DNA of 64,000 nucleotides from an uncultured Alphaproteobacteria bacterium (GCA_943788635.1 CALSRA010000018.1:25001-89000), one strand, 5' to 3'; numbered from the stretch's first letter, positions 52,680-63,576 are shown. Notes: a model not told the origin generated them from the sequence alone. Program-made: numbers and translations.

Positions 52680-53671
52680 CGCCGCGATTCTGTGGCTGAC
52701 GTTCTGTTGCATCGCCGGGTCGGCCTCTGCGCAGGATAAGCCTTGGGTGGCGGAGACCGCCACGCGTCTGGAGAATCTGCGGGAGATCACACTTTTGCCC
52801 GACAAATCGCGTGTGATTGTCCATGCCGGCGACAGGCGCTTTCGGCTGTCATTGCCGCGCGGGCTGTTCCTGCTGTCGCCCATGAAAGATGCCAAGGTGC
52901 AGGATCACGGCGCGACGATACCAGGTGGGCGGATCGCCTTGGGTGACGGTATGGTCGCCAGTGCCCGATTGACGCGCCCGACCAATCGTTACCGGCATGC
53001 GGTATTGGGCGACGCGATAGAGGCCGGTGGGTTGGCTGTAAGGTTTCGAAATGGCGGTGAATCCGAGTTCAGTTTGCCGGAAGACTCCGTCTTCGAGGAC
53101 CTTGAACCCCGAATCATCGCACTGGATGGCGACGAAGCCGTTCTTACTGTCCGCTCCTACCTTGGTTACGGCGCTGCGTTGGCATTGTACGGGATCACTG
53201 ACGGGACGTTGACGCCGTTTGCCGAGTCTCCCCCGATCGGACAGGCTCACCGCTGGCAAACCCCCGTTGGGGCGGCTGATTTCGATGGTGACGGGACAGA
53301 TGAAATTGCTTCGGTTGTCACCCCCCCACCTGTCTGGCATTCTGACCCTTTTTCGTCGTGCCGATACGGTTCTGGAACCTGTTGCGTCGCTGGCCGGGTT
53401 TTCGAACCATTTCATCGGCTCGACAGTCCTGGGGATGCATTTGATCGCCGATATCAACGGTGATGGCATTTTGGATATTGTTATACCCTCGCTGGGCGGC
53501 CGCCGTTTGATTGCCGTGACTTTTGCCGGTGGTACCGCTCGTGTTCTCAAGACCGTAGATCATGATTCACGAATTGTTACGTCGATTGTCATGGCGAATA
53601 TCGACAAGAGTGGCGCGCCGGAAATCGTGTACGGCCTTGCGAATGGATCGGTTACGGTAATTAGACGGTAG
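52648..53671 (+). pseudogene. FG-GAP/VCBS-repeat exported protein, frameshifted at C7 run (53321-53327)
   Basis: Frame 1 ...GAADFDGDGTDEIASVVTP; frame 2 continues ...LSGILTLFRRADTVLEPVASLAGFSNHFIGSTVLGMHLIADINGDGILDIVIPSLGG...NGSVTVIRR if one C is removed. Confidence 0.8.
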
Positions 53672-53748
53672 TCGCCGCTTGCCCCTGAGGGCCAAAACCG
53701 CTAGGTAGGCAACCGCCAGACAAGAACCATTTTCGGACACCGGACATC

Positions 53749-54915
53749 ATGACCGAAGCAGGCAAACAAGCCTTGCTGCCTGATGGATTGCGGGACGGAT
53801 TGCCGCCGGATGCGGCGCATGAGGCTGATATCGCCCGCCGTCTCGTCGATACATTTTCGCGCAGTGGATACCAACGTGTTTCGCCGCCATTGGTGGAATT
53901 CGAGGATACGCTGCTCGGCGGCGCATCCGAGGGAATCGCCAATTCCACCTTCCGCCTGATGGATCCCGTCAGTCAGCGGATGATGGGGGTTCGCGCCGAT
54001 ATGACGCAGCAGATCGCCAGAATTGCGACGACGCGCCTGGTCAATGCTCCCCGGCCCTTGCGCCTGGCGTATTCGGGGCAGGTGCTGCGGGTGCGTGGCA
54101 GCCAGCTTCGACCGGAGCGGGAATTTCTGCAGGCCGGCGCGGAATTGATCGGCGCCTCTGAACCAGCATCCGACGCGGAAACGATCGGGCTTGCGGCTAT
54201 GGCCCTGCAAGCTGTCGGTGTGCGCGACGTTTCGGTTGATATAAACCTGCCGACACTGGTGCCGTCGCTTTGCAAGGCGTTCGCGTTGCCGGATGTCGTC
54301 GTGCAGCAGGTACGCAATGCGCTGGACCGCAAGGATATCGCGGCAGTGGAAGCGATCGAGGGCGAAACGTCCACGCTTTTTGCCGCGCTGCTGGATGCTT
54401 CGGGGCCGGCTGCTGCCGCTCTGGCTGCGCTGCAGGCGCTGGATTTGCCGCCCGTGGCAATTATCGAACGGGACCGGCTGGCAGCCGTAATTGAACTGGT
54501 CGGCGAAGCGCACCCGGATGTGATGCTGACCGTCGATCCGGTCGAACATCGGGGCTTCGAGTATCATACCGGTCTCAGTTTCACGCTGTTTGCGCGTGGT
54601 GTTCGCGGTGAAGTTGGCAGTGGTGGCCGTTATCGGGCTGGCCAGACCAATGAACCAGCGACTGGGTTCACGTTGTTTCTGGATAGCGTATTAAGGGCGG
54701 TTCCTGATCCCGAAGTACCTGTCAGGGTATTTCTTCCCTATGGAACGCCGCCGCAGCAGGCAGCGTTGTTGCGGCAGGAAGGCAGGATTGCCATATCCGG
54801 GCTGAGTCCGGTCAATGATGCCGTTGTGGAAGCGAAACGGCTCGAATGTACGGAAATTTTCATCGATGGCCGTCTGGTTGCCCTCGATTCAGACGAAGGG
54901 GCTGCCAAAGAATGA
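53749..54915 (+). CDS. hisZ: ATP phosphoribosyltransferase regulatory subunit
   Basis: HisRS-like paralogue: [47 protein letters not shown]...[16 protein letters not shown]; directly upstream of purA. Confidence 0.9.
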   Translation: MTEAGKQALLPDGLRDGLPPDAAHEADIARRLVDTFSRSGYQRVSPPLVEFEDTLLGGASEGIANSTFRLMDPVSQRMMGVRADMTQQIARIATTRLVNAPRPLRLAYSGQVLRVRGSQLRPEREFLQAGAELIGASEPASDAETIGLAAMALQAVGVRDVSVDINLPTLVPSLCKAFALPDVVVQQVRNALDRKDIAAVEAIEGETSTLFAALLDASGPAAAALAALQALDLPPVAIIERDRLAAVIELVGEAHPDVMLTVDPVEHRGFEYHTGLSFTLFARGVRGEVGSGGRYRAGQTNEPATGFTLFLDSVLRAVPDPEVPVRVFLPYGTPPQQAALLRQEGRIAISGLSPVNDAVVEAKRLECTEIFIDGRLVALDSDEGAAKE

Positions 54916-56205
54916 CGAATGTAGTGGTCGTAGGTTCCCAGTGGGGCGATGAGGGCAAAGGCAAGATAGTCGATTGGCTGTCTGAACGTGCGGACGTCGT
55001 GGTGCGGTTCCAGGGGGGACACAATGCGGGCCATACGCTGGTCATCGACGGGAAAACCTACAAGCTAAGCCTGCTGCCCTCTGGCGTTGTCCGTGAAGAC
55101 AAGAAATCGATTATCGGAAACGGGGTGGTCGTAGACCCCTGGGCTCTGGTCGAGGAAATGGACCGCTTGCGTGCAGCTGGCGTCAAAATCAGCCCCGAAA
55201 AGCTTATGATTGCTGAAAATGCCGCCTTGATCCTGCCGCTGCACAGTAATTTGGACCGTGCCCGCGAAGAGGCGCGCGGAAACGCACAGATTGGCACGAC
55301 GGGGCGGGGGATCGGACCGGCATATGAGGACAAGGTCGGCCGCCGGGCGATCCGTGTCTGCGACCTTGCCGATCGCGCTGTCCTTGAAGAAAAGTTGCGT
55401 CACTTGCTGTTCCACCACAACGCAATTCTGCGCGGTTTTGGACAACAGGAAGTGGATGCCGCTGGATTGTTGGACGAACTGCTGGCCGTCGCACCAAAAA
55501 TTCTTCCCTATGTCGGGACGGCGTGGCGCGTGCTCGATGAAGCCAACAAGGCGGGACAGCGAATCCTTTTTGAAGGTGCACAGGGGATCATGTTGGATAT
55601 TGATCACGGCACTTTCCCATTTGTGACATCCTCTAATACCGTTGCCGGTCAGGCGGCTGCCGGCTCAGGTTTTACCCCCGCGCGCTCTGGGCTATGTCCT
55701 TGGTATTACGAAAGCATATACGACAAGAGTTGGGGCCGGGCCGTTTCCAACGGAACTCGAAAACGATATCGGCGCGCTATTGGGCGAGCGGGGGCACGAG
55801 TTCGGCACCGTTACCGGCAGGCGCCGCCGTTGTGGCTGGTTCGATGCCGTGTTGGTGCGCCAGGCGATCAAGGTCGGCGGCATTGATGGAATTGCGTTGA
55901 CCAAACTGGATGTTTTGGATGGCCTGGAGTCGATTGGTATCTGTACCGGGTATAAGATCAACGGCCAAGCGTATGACCATATGCCATCTTCAATGACGCA
56001 TCAGGCAGCAGCCGAACCAATATATGAAATGCTGGATGGCTGGCCTGAGAGTACCGAAGGTGCTCGGTCCTGGGCGGATCTCCCTGCGACTGCGATCAAG
56101 TACATCCGGCGAATCGAAGAGCTTATAGAAGCCCCGGTTACGCTGTTGTCGACCAGTCCCGAACGGGATGACACCATAATGGTACGCGACCCGTTTGCCT
56201 CATAA
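54912..56205 (+). pseudogene. purA: Adenylosuccinate synthetase with one +1 frameshift (C5 run 55675-55679)
   Basis: [44 protein letters not shown]...[17 protein letters not shown] // [61 protein letters not shown]. Confidence 0.95.
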
Positions 56206-56380
56206 ACCTGGTCGCAACCGCACTGTGGCGTTCGGTTTCAGTCAAATGACCGATCATTTCAAGCGCTGTCAATTTAGATATATCCTCCCACGGAAGTCTT
56301 CCGTTAACCATTTAGGGTATATATTTCCTGCCAACTGCGGGACTTAATCGACGCGGGAATAAAGGCTGGGGATTGCTGTT

Positions 56381-58384
56381 ATGGCAAAAAGTCCGACGCG
56401 GGTCAGTTTGCGGGATCGTTATGAAATCTCCGTCGACGAACCGCTTCCCGCGTATGACAATCTGCCTGGCATGGCGTTCAAAGCCCAGCATGTGCGCGAT
56501 TCCAATCGCGATATTATTGCGTTGATTTGCGATCCCAAATTGCCGGTCCGCTTTGAGATGATCAGCGACCTGAGCGAGATCGATGTTCCGTACCTGATGC
56601 AATTGCAGGATTGGGGCGTTGTGGACTGGCCACCGGAAGGCCGTCGTTGCCCCGTGCTTATTTATGACAGGCCCGCTGGCGACCGAATTATGACGTCGCT
56701 GGACGAAGAATTCGAGCCGATGCGCGAAGAAGAAATCATTGAGAATTTCGTCGCGCCAGCATATCAGGTTTTGCGCGAGTTTCGTGATCTCGATATCGCC
56801 CACAGGGCCATTCGGCCCAGCAATCTGTATCGTGGCGGCGCCGAGGGAGGCCGCTTCATAATTGGAGACTGTATTTCATCGCCGCCAGCGATGGCGCAAT
56901 CCTTCGTCTATGAACCCATTGAATCGTGTATGGCCAACCCGGCCGGACGGGGGATCGGAATATCGTCCGACGATATGTATTCACTGGGTGTGACCATCCT
57001 GACGTTGCTGAGAGGCCATAGCCCCTGCAAGGGAATGAGCGACGAAGAAGTTCTGGAGGCCAAGCTCAGCAAGGGGTCCTATGGCGCTTTGACCCAGTCG
57101 TCACGTGTTTCGCTGACGATGATGGAGGCGCTCCGGGGTCTGCTGAATGACGACCATGACGAACGCTGGACTGTGGACGATATCGGCATGTGGGTGAATG
57201 GGCGCCGTGGCAGTCCGGTGCAGCAGTCAATGGAAAGCCGAGCATCACGGTCTTTCTCATTTATGAATATCGACCATTTCACGTGCCGCGAACTGGCGCA
57301 TACCATGGTCAACAACTGGAGCCGCTCGATCAACATCATTCGTGATGGCACACTGGATACCTGGTTGCGGCGCGCGCTTGGCGACGATGCCAAGGTCAAT
57401 GCGTTCAATGACGCGAAAAATGTTTCGGAAGTAGACGACGAGGATGACAACCTGATTGCCCGGTGTTGAATCGCCCTGGATCCGTCCGCGCCGATCCGTT
57501 TTCGTGATTTCAAGGCGACGGTTGAAGGGTTCCCGAATACGCTGGCCCTTTATGGCGAAAGCGGTGATACGAAGAACGCGTTCGCGCAAATATTGCAATA
57601 CGGCATTATTGATTACTGGGATGCCAGTCAGCCACGCACACGTATCGACCTGGTAACGCTGTATCGCGATCTGAAGCGGGCCCGGGAGGTTATGACTCGC
57701 ACAGCATCGGGTGAGGGCGTGGAGCGGGTGATTTATGACCTGAATCCGGCTTTGGCCTGTCTCTCGCCGCTGGTGGAAGAGTATTACGTAATCGACATCG
57801 ACAGTTTGCTGCCGGCTATGGATAGTCTGGCGGAAAAGTCTGATGATGTCCGTTTTTTGATCGACCGTCATCTCGCGGCATTTATTGCGGCACATTTTTC
57901 CGGTTTGCGCGGCTCGGAATTGCGGGATCTTGATAATCAGGCGGACCCCTATCTGCCAATTCTGGCGGCGATACGCCTGCTTTCCTTGATTCAGGAGCGT
58001 GCAACGCGGGTCAAGCCATATATTAATCTGGGAAAGCTGGCGGCGAAAATGCTGGAGCCGACAGTCAAGCGTTATCACAATCGGCAAACCCGGGAACGGA
58101 TTGCATCGGCAATGAAAGAGGCTGGTGCAACCGGGCGGCTTTCCGAATTGCTATCTGTTACCGATAATTATCAGATTGTGGAGGACGACGAGAGGCGCTT
58201 TCAGATGGCGGTGATGGAATACCGCGATATTACCAACAGATTGCGTCAACTCGTGTCGGATCAGGGAAATCGGGGGGCTATCTCGCGCGAGTTGGGCGCG
58301 CAGGTTTCGTCTGTATTGTCGGGTGTCGCCACCATGATTGCCCTGCTGGCGATCGTGTTGGTAACGTTTTTGACGTCTGGTTGA
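56381..58384 (+). pseudogene. Protein kinase-like (pseudokinase) with C-terminal TM, interrupted by in-frame TGA at 57467-57469
   Basis: Same reading frame is open from 56381 to 58384 except TGA at 57467. HRAIRPSNLY replaces HRDxKPxN; C-terminal TM VLSGVATMIALLAIVLVTFLTSG. Confidence 0.75.
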
Positions 58385-58385
58385 T

Positions 58386-58934
58386 ATGGCAAAGAAACCT
58401 CAAAAAGCCGCACCGAAAGGCAATCAGAAGGGCTATGTGCTCGCCTGGGTTATCGCCGGCATCATTATTTTGTTCACGCCGTCGACAGTATTTTTGCTGG
58501 TCATCGGTATGGCCCCGACTCTGGTCGCATTTTTCATCGTTGATCGGCATCCGCTCAAATATACGTCCAGGACTGTTGGATATCTGAACTTCGCAGGATG
58601 CCTGCCTTATGCGTTGGATTTATGGGAAAATGGCGGGATCTGGGATTTTGAGCGATTGGTCGAAATCGTCTCGGACCCGTTCTCCTTGCTGGTGATGTAT
58701 TCGACCGCAGCGGTTGGCTGGGTAATTCTGTTTCTGACGCCGCCAGTTGTCGCTGCGTACCTTTCCGTAACCTACGAAATGAAGGAAAAACGGTTCAAGG
58801 CGCGGCAGGAAGAGCTTGTCGAAAGCTGGGGCAGGAATGTGCGTCACGGCGCGTCTGAAATGGATGGTGAAGAGGAACTCGACCGTGTCGACGATGTGGG
58901 CGCCAAGGCCTCGGATGGTAACGCGGCGGGATAG
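58386..58934 (+). CDS. Hypothetical membrane protein
   Basis: 182 aa, several hydrophobic segments (VLAWVIAGIIILFTPSTVFLLVIGMAPTLVAFFIV), immediately downstream of the pseudokinase gene. Confidence 0.75.
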   Translation: MAKKPQKAAPKGNQKGYVLAWVIAGIIILFTPSTVFLLVIGMAPTLVAFFIVDRHPLKYTSRTVGYLNFAGCLPYALDLWENGGIWDFERLVEIVSDPFSLLVMYSTAAVGWVILFLTPPVVAAYLSVTYEMKEKRFKARQEELVESWGRNVRHGASEMDGEEELDRVDDVGAKASDGNAAG

Positions 58935-59024
58935 GACGCCGGATCGCTCTCGGCTGTAATGTTCGGTGCCGATAGGCCAAAATCAATGCGGGCGTTTTAT
59001 CCCTTTTGGTCCGGCGGGCAGAAT

Positions 59025-59053
59025 GCGGGGCTGGCGCAAGGCACCAACCCCGC
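59025..59053. terminator. Possible intrinsic terminator hairpin between convergent genes
   Basis: GCGGGGCTGG-cgcaaggca-CCAACCCCGC followed by TTTAA; short T tract. Confidence 0.35.
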
Positions 59054-59059
59054 TTTAAC

Positions 59060-59959
59060 CTAGTTACTTGTCGCGTTTCCGATTGCCAGTTTTTGTTCGA
59101 CAGCGGCGTTTCGGATTGCTTTCTGCAATTTTTCGAAAGCGCGAACTTCGATCTGCCGCACGCGTTCCCGGCTGATGCTGTAGACTTGGCTTAATTCTTC
59201 AAGTGTCGACGGGTCATCCTTGAGCCGCCGTTCGCTCAGGATGAAACGTTCGCGCTCGTTCAGCGTTTTCATGGCACTTTGCAACAAGGCGCTGCGCTTT
59301 CCCATTTCGTCCGCTTCAGCGACAACCGTTTCCTGACTGTCCGAATCATCTTCGAGCCAGTCCATCCACTCGCCTTCGCTATCGGCTCGCAATGGTGCGT
59401 TCAGCGAGTGATCACCACCCGCCATGCGCTTGTTCATGGACACGACGTCATTTTCGGGAACATTCAGTTCCTCGGAAATCTTTTTGACGGTTTCGGGTGT
59501 CATGTCGCCGTCGTTGATGGCCTGGAGCCGCCCTTTCAGCTTGCGCAGGTTGAAGAAAAGCTTCTTCTGCGATGCTGTCGTGCCGATTTTGACCAAAGAC
59601 CAGGAGTGCAGGATGTATTCCTGGATAGACGCGCGTATCCACCACATTGCATAGGTTGCCAGGCGGAAGCCGCGTTCCGGATCAAATCGTTTCACGGCCT
59701 GCATAAGGCCGATATTGCCCTCTGAAATGAGCTCGCTCAGGGGCAGGCCGTAGCCGCGATAGCCCATGGCAATTTTTGCGACCAGTCGTAGATGGCTGGT
59801 GACCATCTTATGCGCGGCTTCAACGTCATCATGGTCATGGTACGACTTTGCGAACATGTACTCCTGATCTTGAGTCAGCATCGGGAACGCCCGAATACTA
59901 TCAAGGTACCGCTGAAGGTTGCCTTCGGGGCTGATTGCCAAAGTGGGGAGAGTAGCCAT
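59060..59959 (-). CDS. rpoH: RNA polymerase heat-shock sigma factor RpoH (sigma-32)
   Basis: YLDSIRAFPMLTQDQEYMFAKSYHDHDDVEAAHKMVTSHLRLVAKIAMGYRGYGLPLSELISEGNIGLMQAVKRFDPERGFRLATYAMWWIRASIQEYIL; SREVRQIE-like region 4 (SRERVRQIEVRAFEKLQ). Confidence 0.97.
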   Translation of the reverse strand: MATLPTLAISPEGNLQRYLDSIRAFPMLTQDQEYMFAKSYHDHDDVEAAHKMVTSHLRLVAKIAMGYRGYGLPLSELISEGNIGLMQAVKRFDPERGFRLATYAMWWIRASIQEYILHSWSLVKIGTTASQKKLFFNLRKLKGRLQAINDGDMTPETVKKISEELNVPENDVVSMNKRMAGGDHSLNAPLRADSEGEWMDWLEDDSDSQETVVAEADEMGKRSALLQSAMKTLNERERFILSERRLKDDPSTLEELSQVYSISRERVRQIEVRAFEKLQKAIRNAAVEQKLAIGNATSN

Positions 59960-60098
59960 GGCGATAATGCTCCTATTCGCTTCGACCCGTTTGCCGTTGA
60001 CCGGAAACGGCCAAGCCAGACGAGTTACTATATGTATGCATATGTAAGGGTTTATTAATGAGATTCAAGGGTTGTCCACAAAAAGAATGTAATATTTC

Positions 60099-61076
60099 TC
60101 ACGCAACCGTTGCGCTGAAAGTATCAATTAAAAATTTGATATCATTTGGTAATTCAGAAACAAGATGGATTTTTTCGCCTGAAACCGGATGATCGAAACC
60201 GATCACGTGTGCGTGTAACGCCTGGCGGCTGAATAGTCGAACGGCGGCGGCGCAGTCGGGAGTCAGGCGCGCGCGTCGGCCGGGGTTTCTGCCGCCGTAA
60301 AGCGGATCGCCGACTATTGAATGGCCAATATGGGCACAATGGACACGGATCTGGTGCGTTCTGCCGGTTTCGAGGCGACAGCGTAACACACTTGCGTTCA
60401 GGCCCAGTCTGCGGGTGACTTCAAAATGGGTTGTAGCGGTTTTCCCCCGCGGCGGTGGAACCACAGCCATTTTCTTCCGGTTTTTCGGGTTGCGGCCGAT
60501 ATTTCCTTCGATCGTTCCAGCGCCCGGCGCGGGTATGCCCCAGGCAACGGCGATATACTCACGGTCAATCGTATGCTGCTCAAACTGGGCTGCCAGGCCG
60601 GCATGCGCCGCATCATTCTTGGCGACAACCAGCAGACCACTGGTATCCTTATCTATCCGATGCACGATGCCAGGCCGCCTGACGCCGCCGATACCCGATA
60701 GGCTGCTGCCGCAATGCGCCAGCAGGGCGTTGACAAGCGTTCGGTCCGGATTGCCGGGTGCGGGGTGGACGACCATTCCCGCTGGTTTGTCGACAACGAG
60801 CAGGTCATCATCTTCATACCGGATGTCGAGGGGAATATCCTGCGCAACGACTGTCGCAGGCGCGGCTTCCGGTACCAATGTCGTAAGGGTTTCGCCGGGT
60901 TTGACCCGATAAGAAGCGTCCGTTATCGTCCGTTCGCCGGAGCATACGGCACCGGATTCGATCAGCGCTTTCAGCCGGGTCCGGGACAGCGCCGGGAATG
61001 CTTTGGCAAGCAGCCTGTCGAGGCGATTTCCGGCATCGTCTTCTTTAACCGTATGGGTCAGTGGTTCTTGCGTCAT
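60099..61076 (-). CDS. RluD-family 23S rRNA pseudouridine synthase
   Basis: VVDKPAGMVVHPAPGNPDRTLVNALLAHCG...RPGIVHRIDKDTSGLLVVAKNDAAHAGLAAQF...ETGRTHQIRVHCAHIGHSIVGDPLYGG. Confidence 0.95.
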   Translation of the reverse strand: MTQEPLTHTVKEDDAGNRLDRLLAKAFPALSRTRLKALIESGAVCSGERTITDASYRVKPGETLTTLVPEAAPATVVAQDIPLDIRYEDDDLLVVDKPAGMVVHPAPGNPDRTLVNALLAHCGSSLSGIGGVRRPGIVHRIDKDTSGLLVVAKNDAAHAGLAAQFEQHTIDREYIAVAWGIPAPGAGTIEGNIGRNPKNRKKMAVVPPPRGKTATTHFEVTRRLGLNASVLRCRLETGRTHQIRVHCAHIGHSIVGDPLYGGRNPGRRARLTPDCAAAVRLFSRQALHAHVIGFDHPVSGEKIHLVSELPNDIKFLIDTFSATVA

Positions 61077-61131
61077 ACTATTGTGACAGTCTCGTTGATT
61101 GTCCGAGTGGTGTCCAATCGAGGTTCTTAAC

Positions 61132-61446
61132 ATGCGTATGCTCCAGGCCCTTGTCATTTTCATGGCAGTCCTGATTTTTATCGCCATGGGTTTTCTGGTT
61201 TATGGCCTGATGACCCGGGTGGATGTTGTGGAAGATGTCGTCAATCCGGCGCCCGCGCTGACGGGAAAGGCATTCAATGACGTGAATGTCACGCTGCCGG
61301 CGGGCGCGTCTGTCGGTTGGATGACCGTTGCTGATGGGCGCATCGTCGTGCATGTGGCAGTCGACGGTGGTCGGGACGAAATACGTCTGTTCGAGCTTGC
61401 CAGCGGGCGTCCGCTTGGCACAATCCGGTTTATGCCAGCGCCATGA
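61132..61446 (+). CDS. Small single-TM protein, DUF6476-like
   Basis: MRMLQALVIFMAVLIFIAMGFLVYGLMTR...LFELASGRPLGTIRFMPAP. Confidence 0.65.
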   Translation: MRMLQALVIFMAVLIFIAMGFLVYGLMTRVDVVEDVVNPAPALTGKAFNDVNVTLPAGASVGWMTVADGRIVVHVAVDGGRDEIRLFELASGRPLGTIRFMPAP

Positions 61447-62495
61447 GCGGTTGGAATTTTTGCAGCGACAACGTTGCGGGCGCGTCACCGGAAATTCTTC
61501 AGGCACTTTCGCGTGCTGGCGCCGCCGGGGCGATGATGCCCTATGGGGCGGATCCGATTTCGCAAAAGGTTGAAAAGCACCTTGCGGAAGTCTTCGAAAC
61601 CGAACTGGACGTCTATTTTGTCGCGACGGGGACGGCGGCGAATTCACTGGCGTTGTCGGCGCTGTGTCCGCCCTATGGTGCGGTTTATTGCCATCCGGAA
61701 AGCCATATCAATGTTGATGAATGCAATGCCCCCGAATTTTTCACGGGTGGCGCGAAGCTGATCACGCTGGACGGGGCGGGCGGCAAGCTGGACGCGGGGA
61801 TGCTCGAGGCGGCGCTTGGACAGGGATGGGCGGGTGTTGAGCACCATGCACAACCTGCCGCTGTCAGTCTGACGCAGGTAACCGAAGCCGGCACGGTCTA
61901 TCGCCGGGATGAGACCGCCGCAATCGCCGAAATTTGCCGGGCGAATGGTCTCGGACTGCATGTCGATGGTGCCCGATTCGCCAATGCATTATCGACACTG
62001 GGGTGCAGCCCGGCGGAAGCGACCTGGCGCGCCGGGGTGGACGTCCTGTCCTTTGGTGCGACCAAGAATGGTGCGCTTGCTGCCGAAGCGGTTCTTTTCT
62101 TTCGCAAGGGACTGGCGGAGGGATTCCGTTTCCGTCGCAAACGCGCGGGCCATCTGGTGTCGAAAATGCGATTTGTATCGGCACAGCTTGACGCCTATCT
62201 GGCGGATGGCCTGTGGCTTGCCAATGCGTCCCACGCCAATGCCATGGCGGCGCGCCTGTCCGATGGGTTGCGGGATATGGCGGCGGTTCGATTCCTGTAT
62301 CCCGTGGAAGCAAATGAGTTGTTCGTGACGCTGCCGGCCAGGGTTCGCGACGGGCTGGCTGCGGAAGGGTTCGCCTTCTACCCCTGGCAAGCAGGCGGAC
62401 CGGACTGCGTCCGGCTGGTTACCGCTTTCGATACGCCTGTGGCGGCGGTCGATACCTTCATTGCCTGTGCCCGTCGGCACGCGGGCAATGCCTGA
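61443..62495 (+). CDS. Low-specificity L-threonine aldolase
   Basis: NFCSDNVAGASPEILQAL...MMPYGADPISQKVEKHLAEVFE...HVDGARFANALSTLGCSPAEATWRAGVDVLSFGATKNGALAAEAVLFF. Confidence 0.95.
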   Translation: MSGWNFCSDNVAGASPEILQALSRAGAAGAMMPYGADPISQKVEKHLAEVFETELDVYFVATGTAANSLALSALCPPYGAVYCHPESHINVDECNAPEFFTGGAKLITLDGAGGKLDAGMLEAALGQGWAGVEHHAQPAAVSLTQVTEAGTVYRRDETAAIAEICRANGLGLHVDGARFANALSTLGCSPAEATWRAGVDVLSFGATKNGALAAEAVLFFRKGLAEGFRFRRKRAGHLVSKMRFVSAQLDAYLADGLWLANASHANAMAARLSDGLRDMAAVRFLYPVEANELFVTLPARVRDGLAAEGFAFYPWQAGGPDCVRLVTAFDTPVAAVDTFIACARRHAGNA

Positions 62496-62551
62496 TGCGT
62501 CAAAACGGTTGCGGATTATCGCCGCCATTGCTAGAAGAGTCGCCCGGTCAC

Positions 62552-62627
62552 GTCCCCATCGTCTAGTGGCCTAGGACGCTGCCCTCTCACGGCGGTAACA
62601 GGGGTTCGAATCCCCTTGGGGACGCCA
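62552..62627 (+). tRNA. tRNA-Glu (anticodon CTC), CCA encoded
   Basis: GTCCCCATCGTCTAGTGGCCTAGGACGCTGCCCTCTCACGGCGGTAACAGGGGTTCGAATCCCCTTGGGGACGCCA; cloverleaf folds, GGTTCGAATCC T-arm. Confidence 0.96.
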
Positions 62628-62830
62628 ACGGCTTCTTTGATTTGTCGCTATTTTAATTAGCATTCCACCTGTTCTCGGCAATATCTTGAGAATTTTCGGT
62701 GATGAAACACGCATGGAATACCCGCGTGTCCTTCAGCAAGCCGATACGATCACCGTTACCCGCTTCGGGGCGATGGCGTGATGTGATAGCGTCACTCGAC
62801 CGCAATAGGTTTTGAACAAGGAGTACGATT

Positions 62831-63241
62831 TTGGAAGCAATTGGCGCATCGCTAATCGGGTTGCCCTGGTTTCTGGCCTATTTCGCAACTGCGGTCGCCA
62901 TGACCTTGGTGTATGTGGTCATCTACACTTGGGTGACGCCGCATTCCGAGATCAAGTTGATTCGCGAGGGCAACCAGGCTGCGGCGCTGGCCTTTGTCGG
63001 CAGCCTGGTCGGCTTCTGCCTGCCGCTTGCCAGCGCGGTGGCTCATTCTGTGGCGCTGGTGGATTGCGTCATTTGGGGCGTGATCGCAGTCGTGATCCAG
63101 GTTGCGATCTTCTTCGTTGTCCGCCTGCCAATTCCCGGTATTTCTGAGCGGATCGAGAAAGGCGATAACGCCAGCGGCCTATGGCTGGGCGCGACGTCGC
63201 TCGCCGGTGGTCTGCTCAACGCTGCCGCCATGACGACCTGA
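62831..63241 (+). CDS. DUF350-family membrane protein
   Basis: SLIGLPWFLAYFATAVAMTLVYVVIYTWVTPHSEIKLIREGNQAAALAFVGSLVGFCLPLASAVAHSVALVDCVIWGVIAVVIQVAIFFVVRL. Confidence 0.88.
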   Translation: MEAIGASLIGLPWFLAYFATAVAMTLVYVVIYTWVTPHSEIKLIREGNQAAALAFVGSLVGFCLPLASAVAHSVALVDCVIWGVIAVVIQVAIFFVVRLPIPGISERIEKGDNASGLWLGATSLAGGLLNAAAMTT

Positions 63242-63297
63242 CTTAGGACGTCGCCCTATCGGCGCATGTTCGCGACTCGGACGGTCAGGTCAGGAAC

Positions 63298-63576
63298 TTA
63301 CGTTTGTGCGGCGGACTGCGACCAACCGACAAGAAATATGATTACCGAAGAAATCAACGTACCTGGAATTGCAATGGCGGCGGATTTCTGAAAATCAATC
63401 GGGGCATCTCCTGAAAACCCGATTGCCGCAACAGCGATAAAGAGGACGGCAAATACAACCCCCGTAGCGCCAATGGCGATCAGTTTCGAAACGGATCGTT
63501 TTGTCAGTACCTTGAAAAAGAAACCCTGGAAAATTACGCCGAGCAGTGTCGCGCCAAGTATTTCAGGCATATTCAT
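63298..63576 (-). CDS. Hypothetical small membrane protein
   Basis: 92 aa with 3 hydrophobic segments. Confidence 0.6.
   Translation of the reverse strand: MNMPEILGATLLGVIFQGFFFKVLTKRSVSKLIAIGATGVVFAVLFIAVAAIGFSGDAPIDFQKSAAIAIPGTLISSVIIFLVGWSQSAAQT

Noticed and set aside
57467-57520. Selenocysteine insertion (SECIS) after the in-frame TGA
   Set aside because: Only a 5-bp GGATC/GATCC stem is visible, kinase-like proteins are not known selenoproteins to me, and nonsense mutation is simpler. Kept only as a testable alternative.
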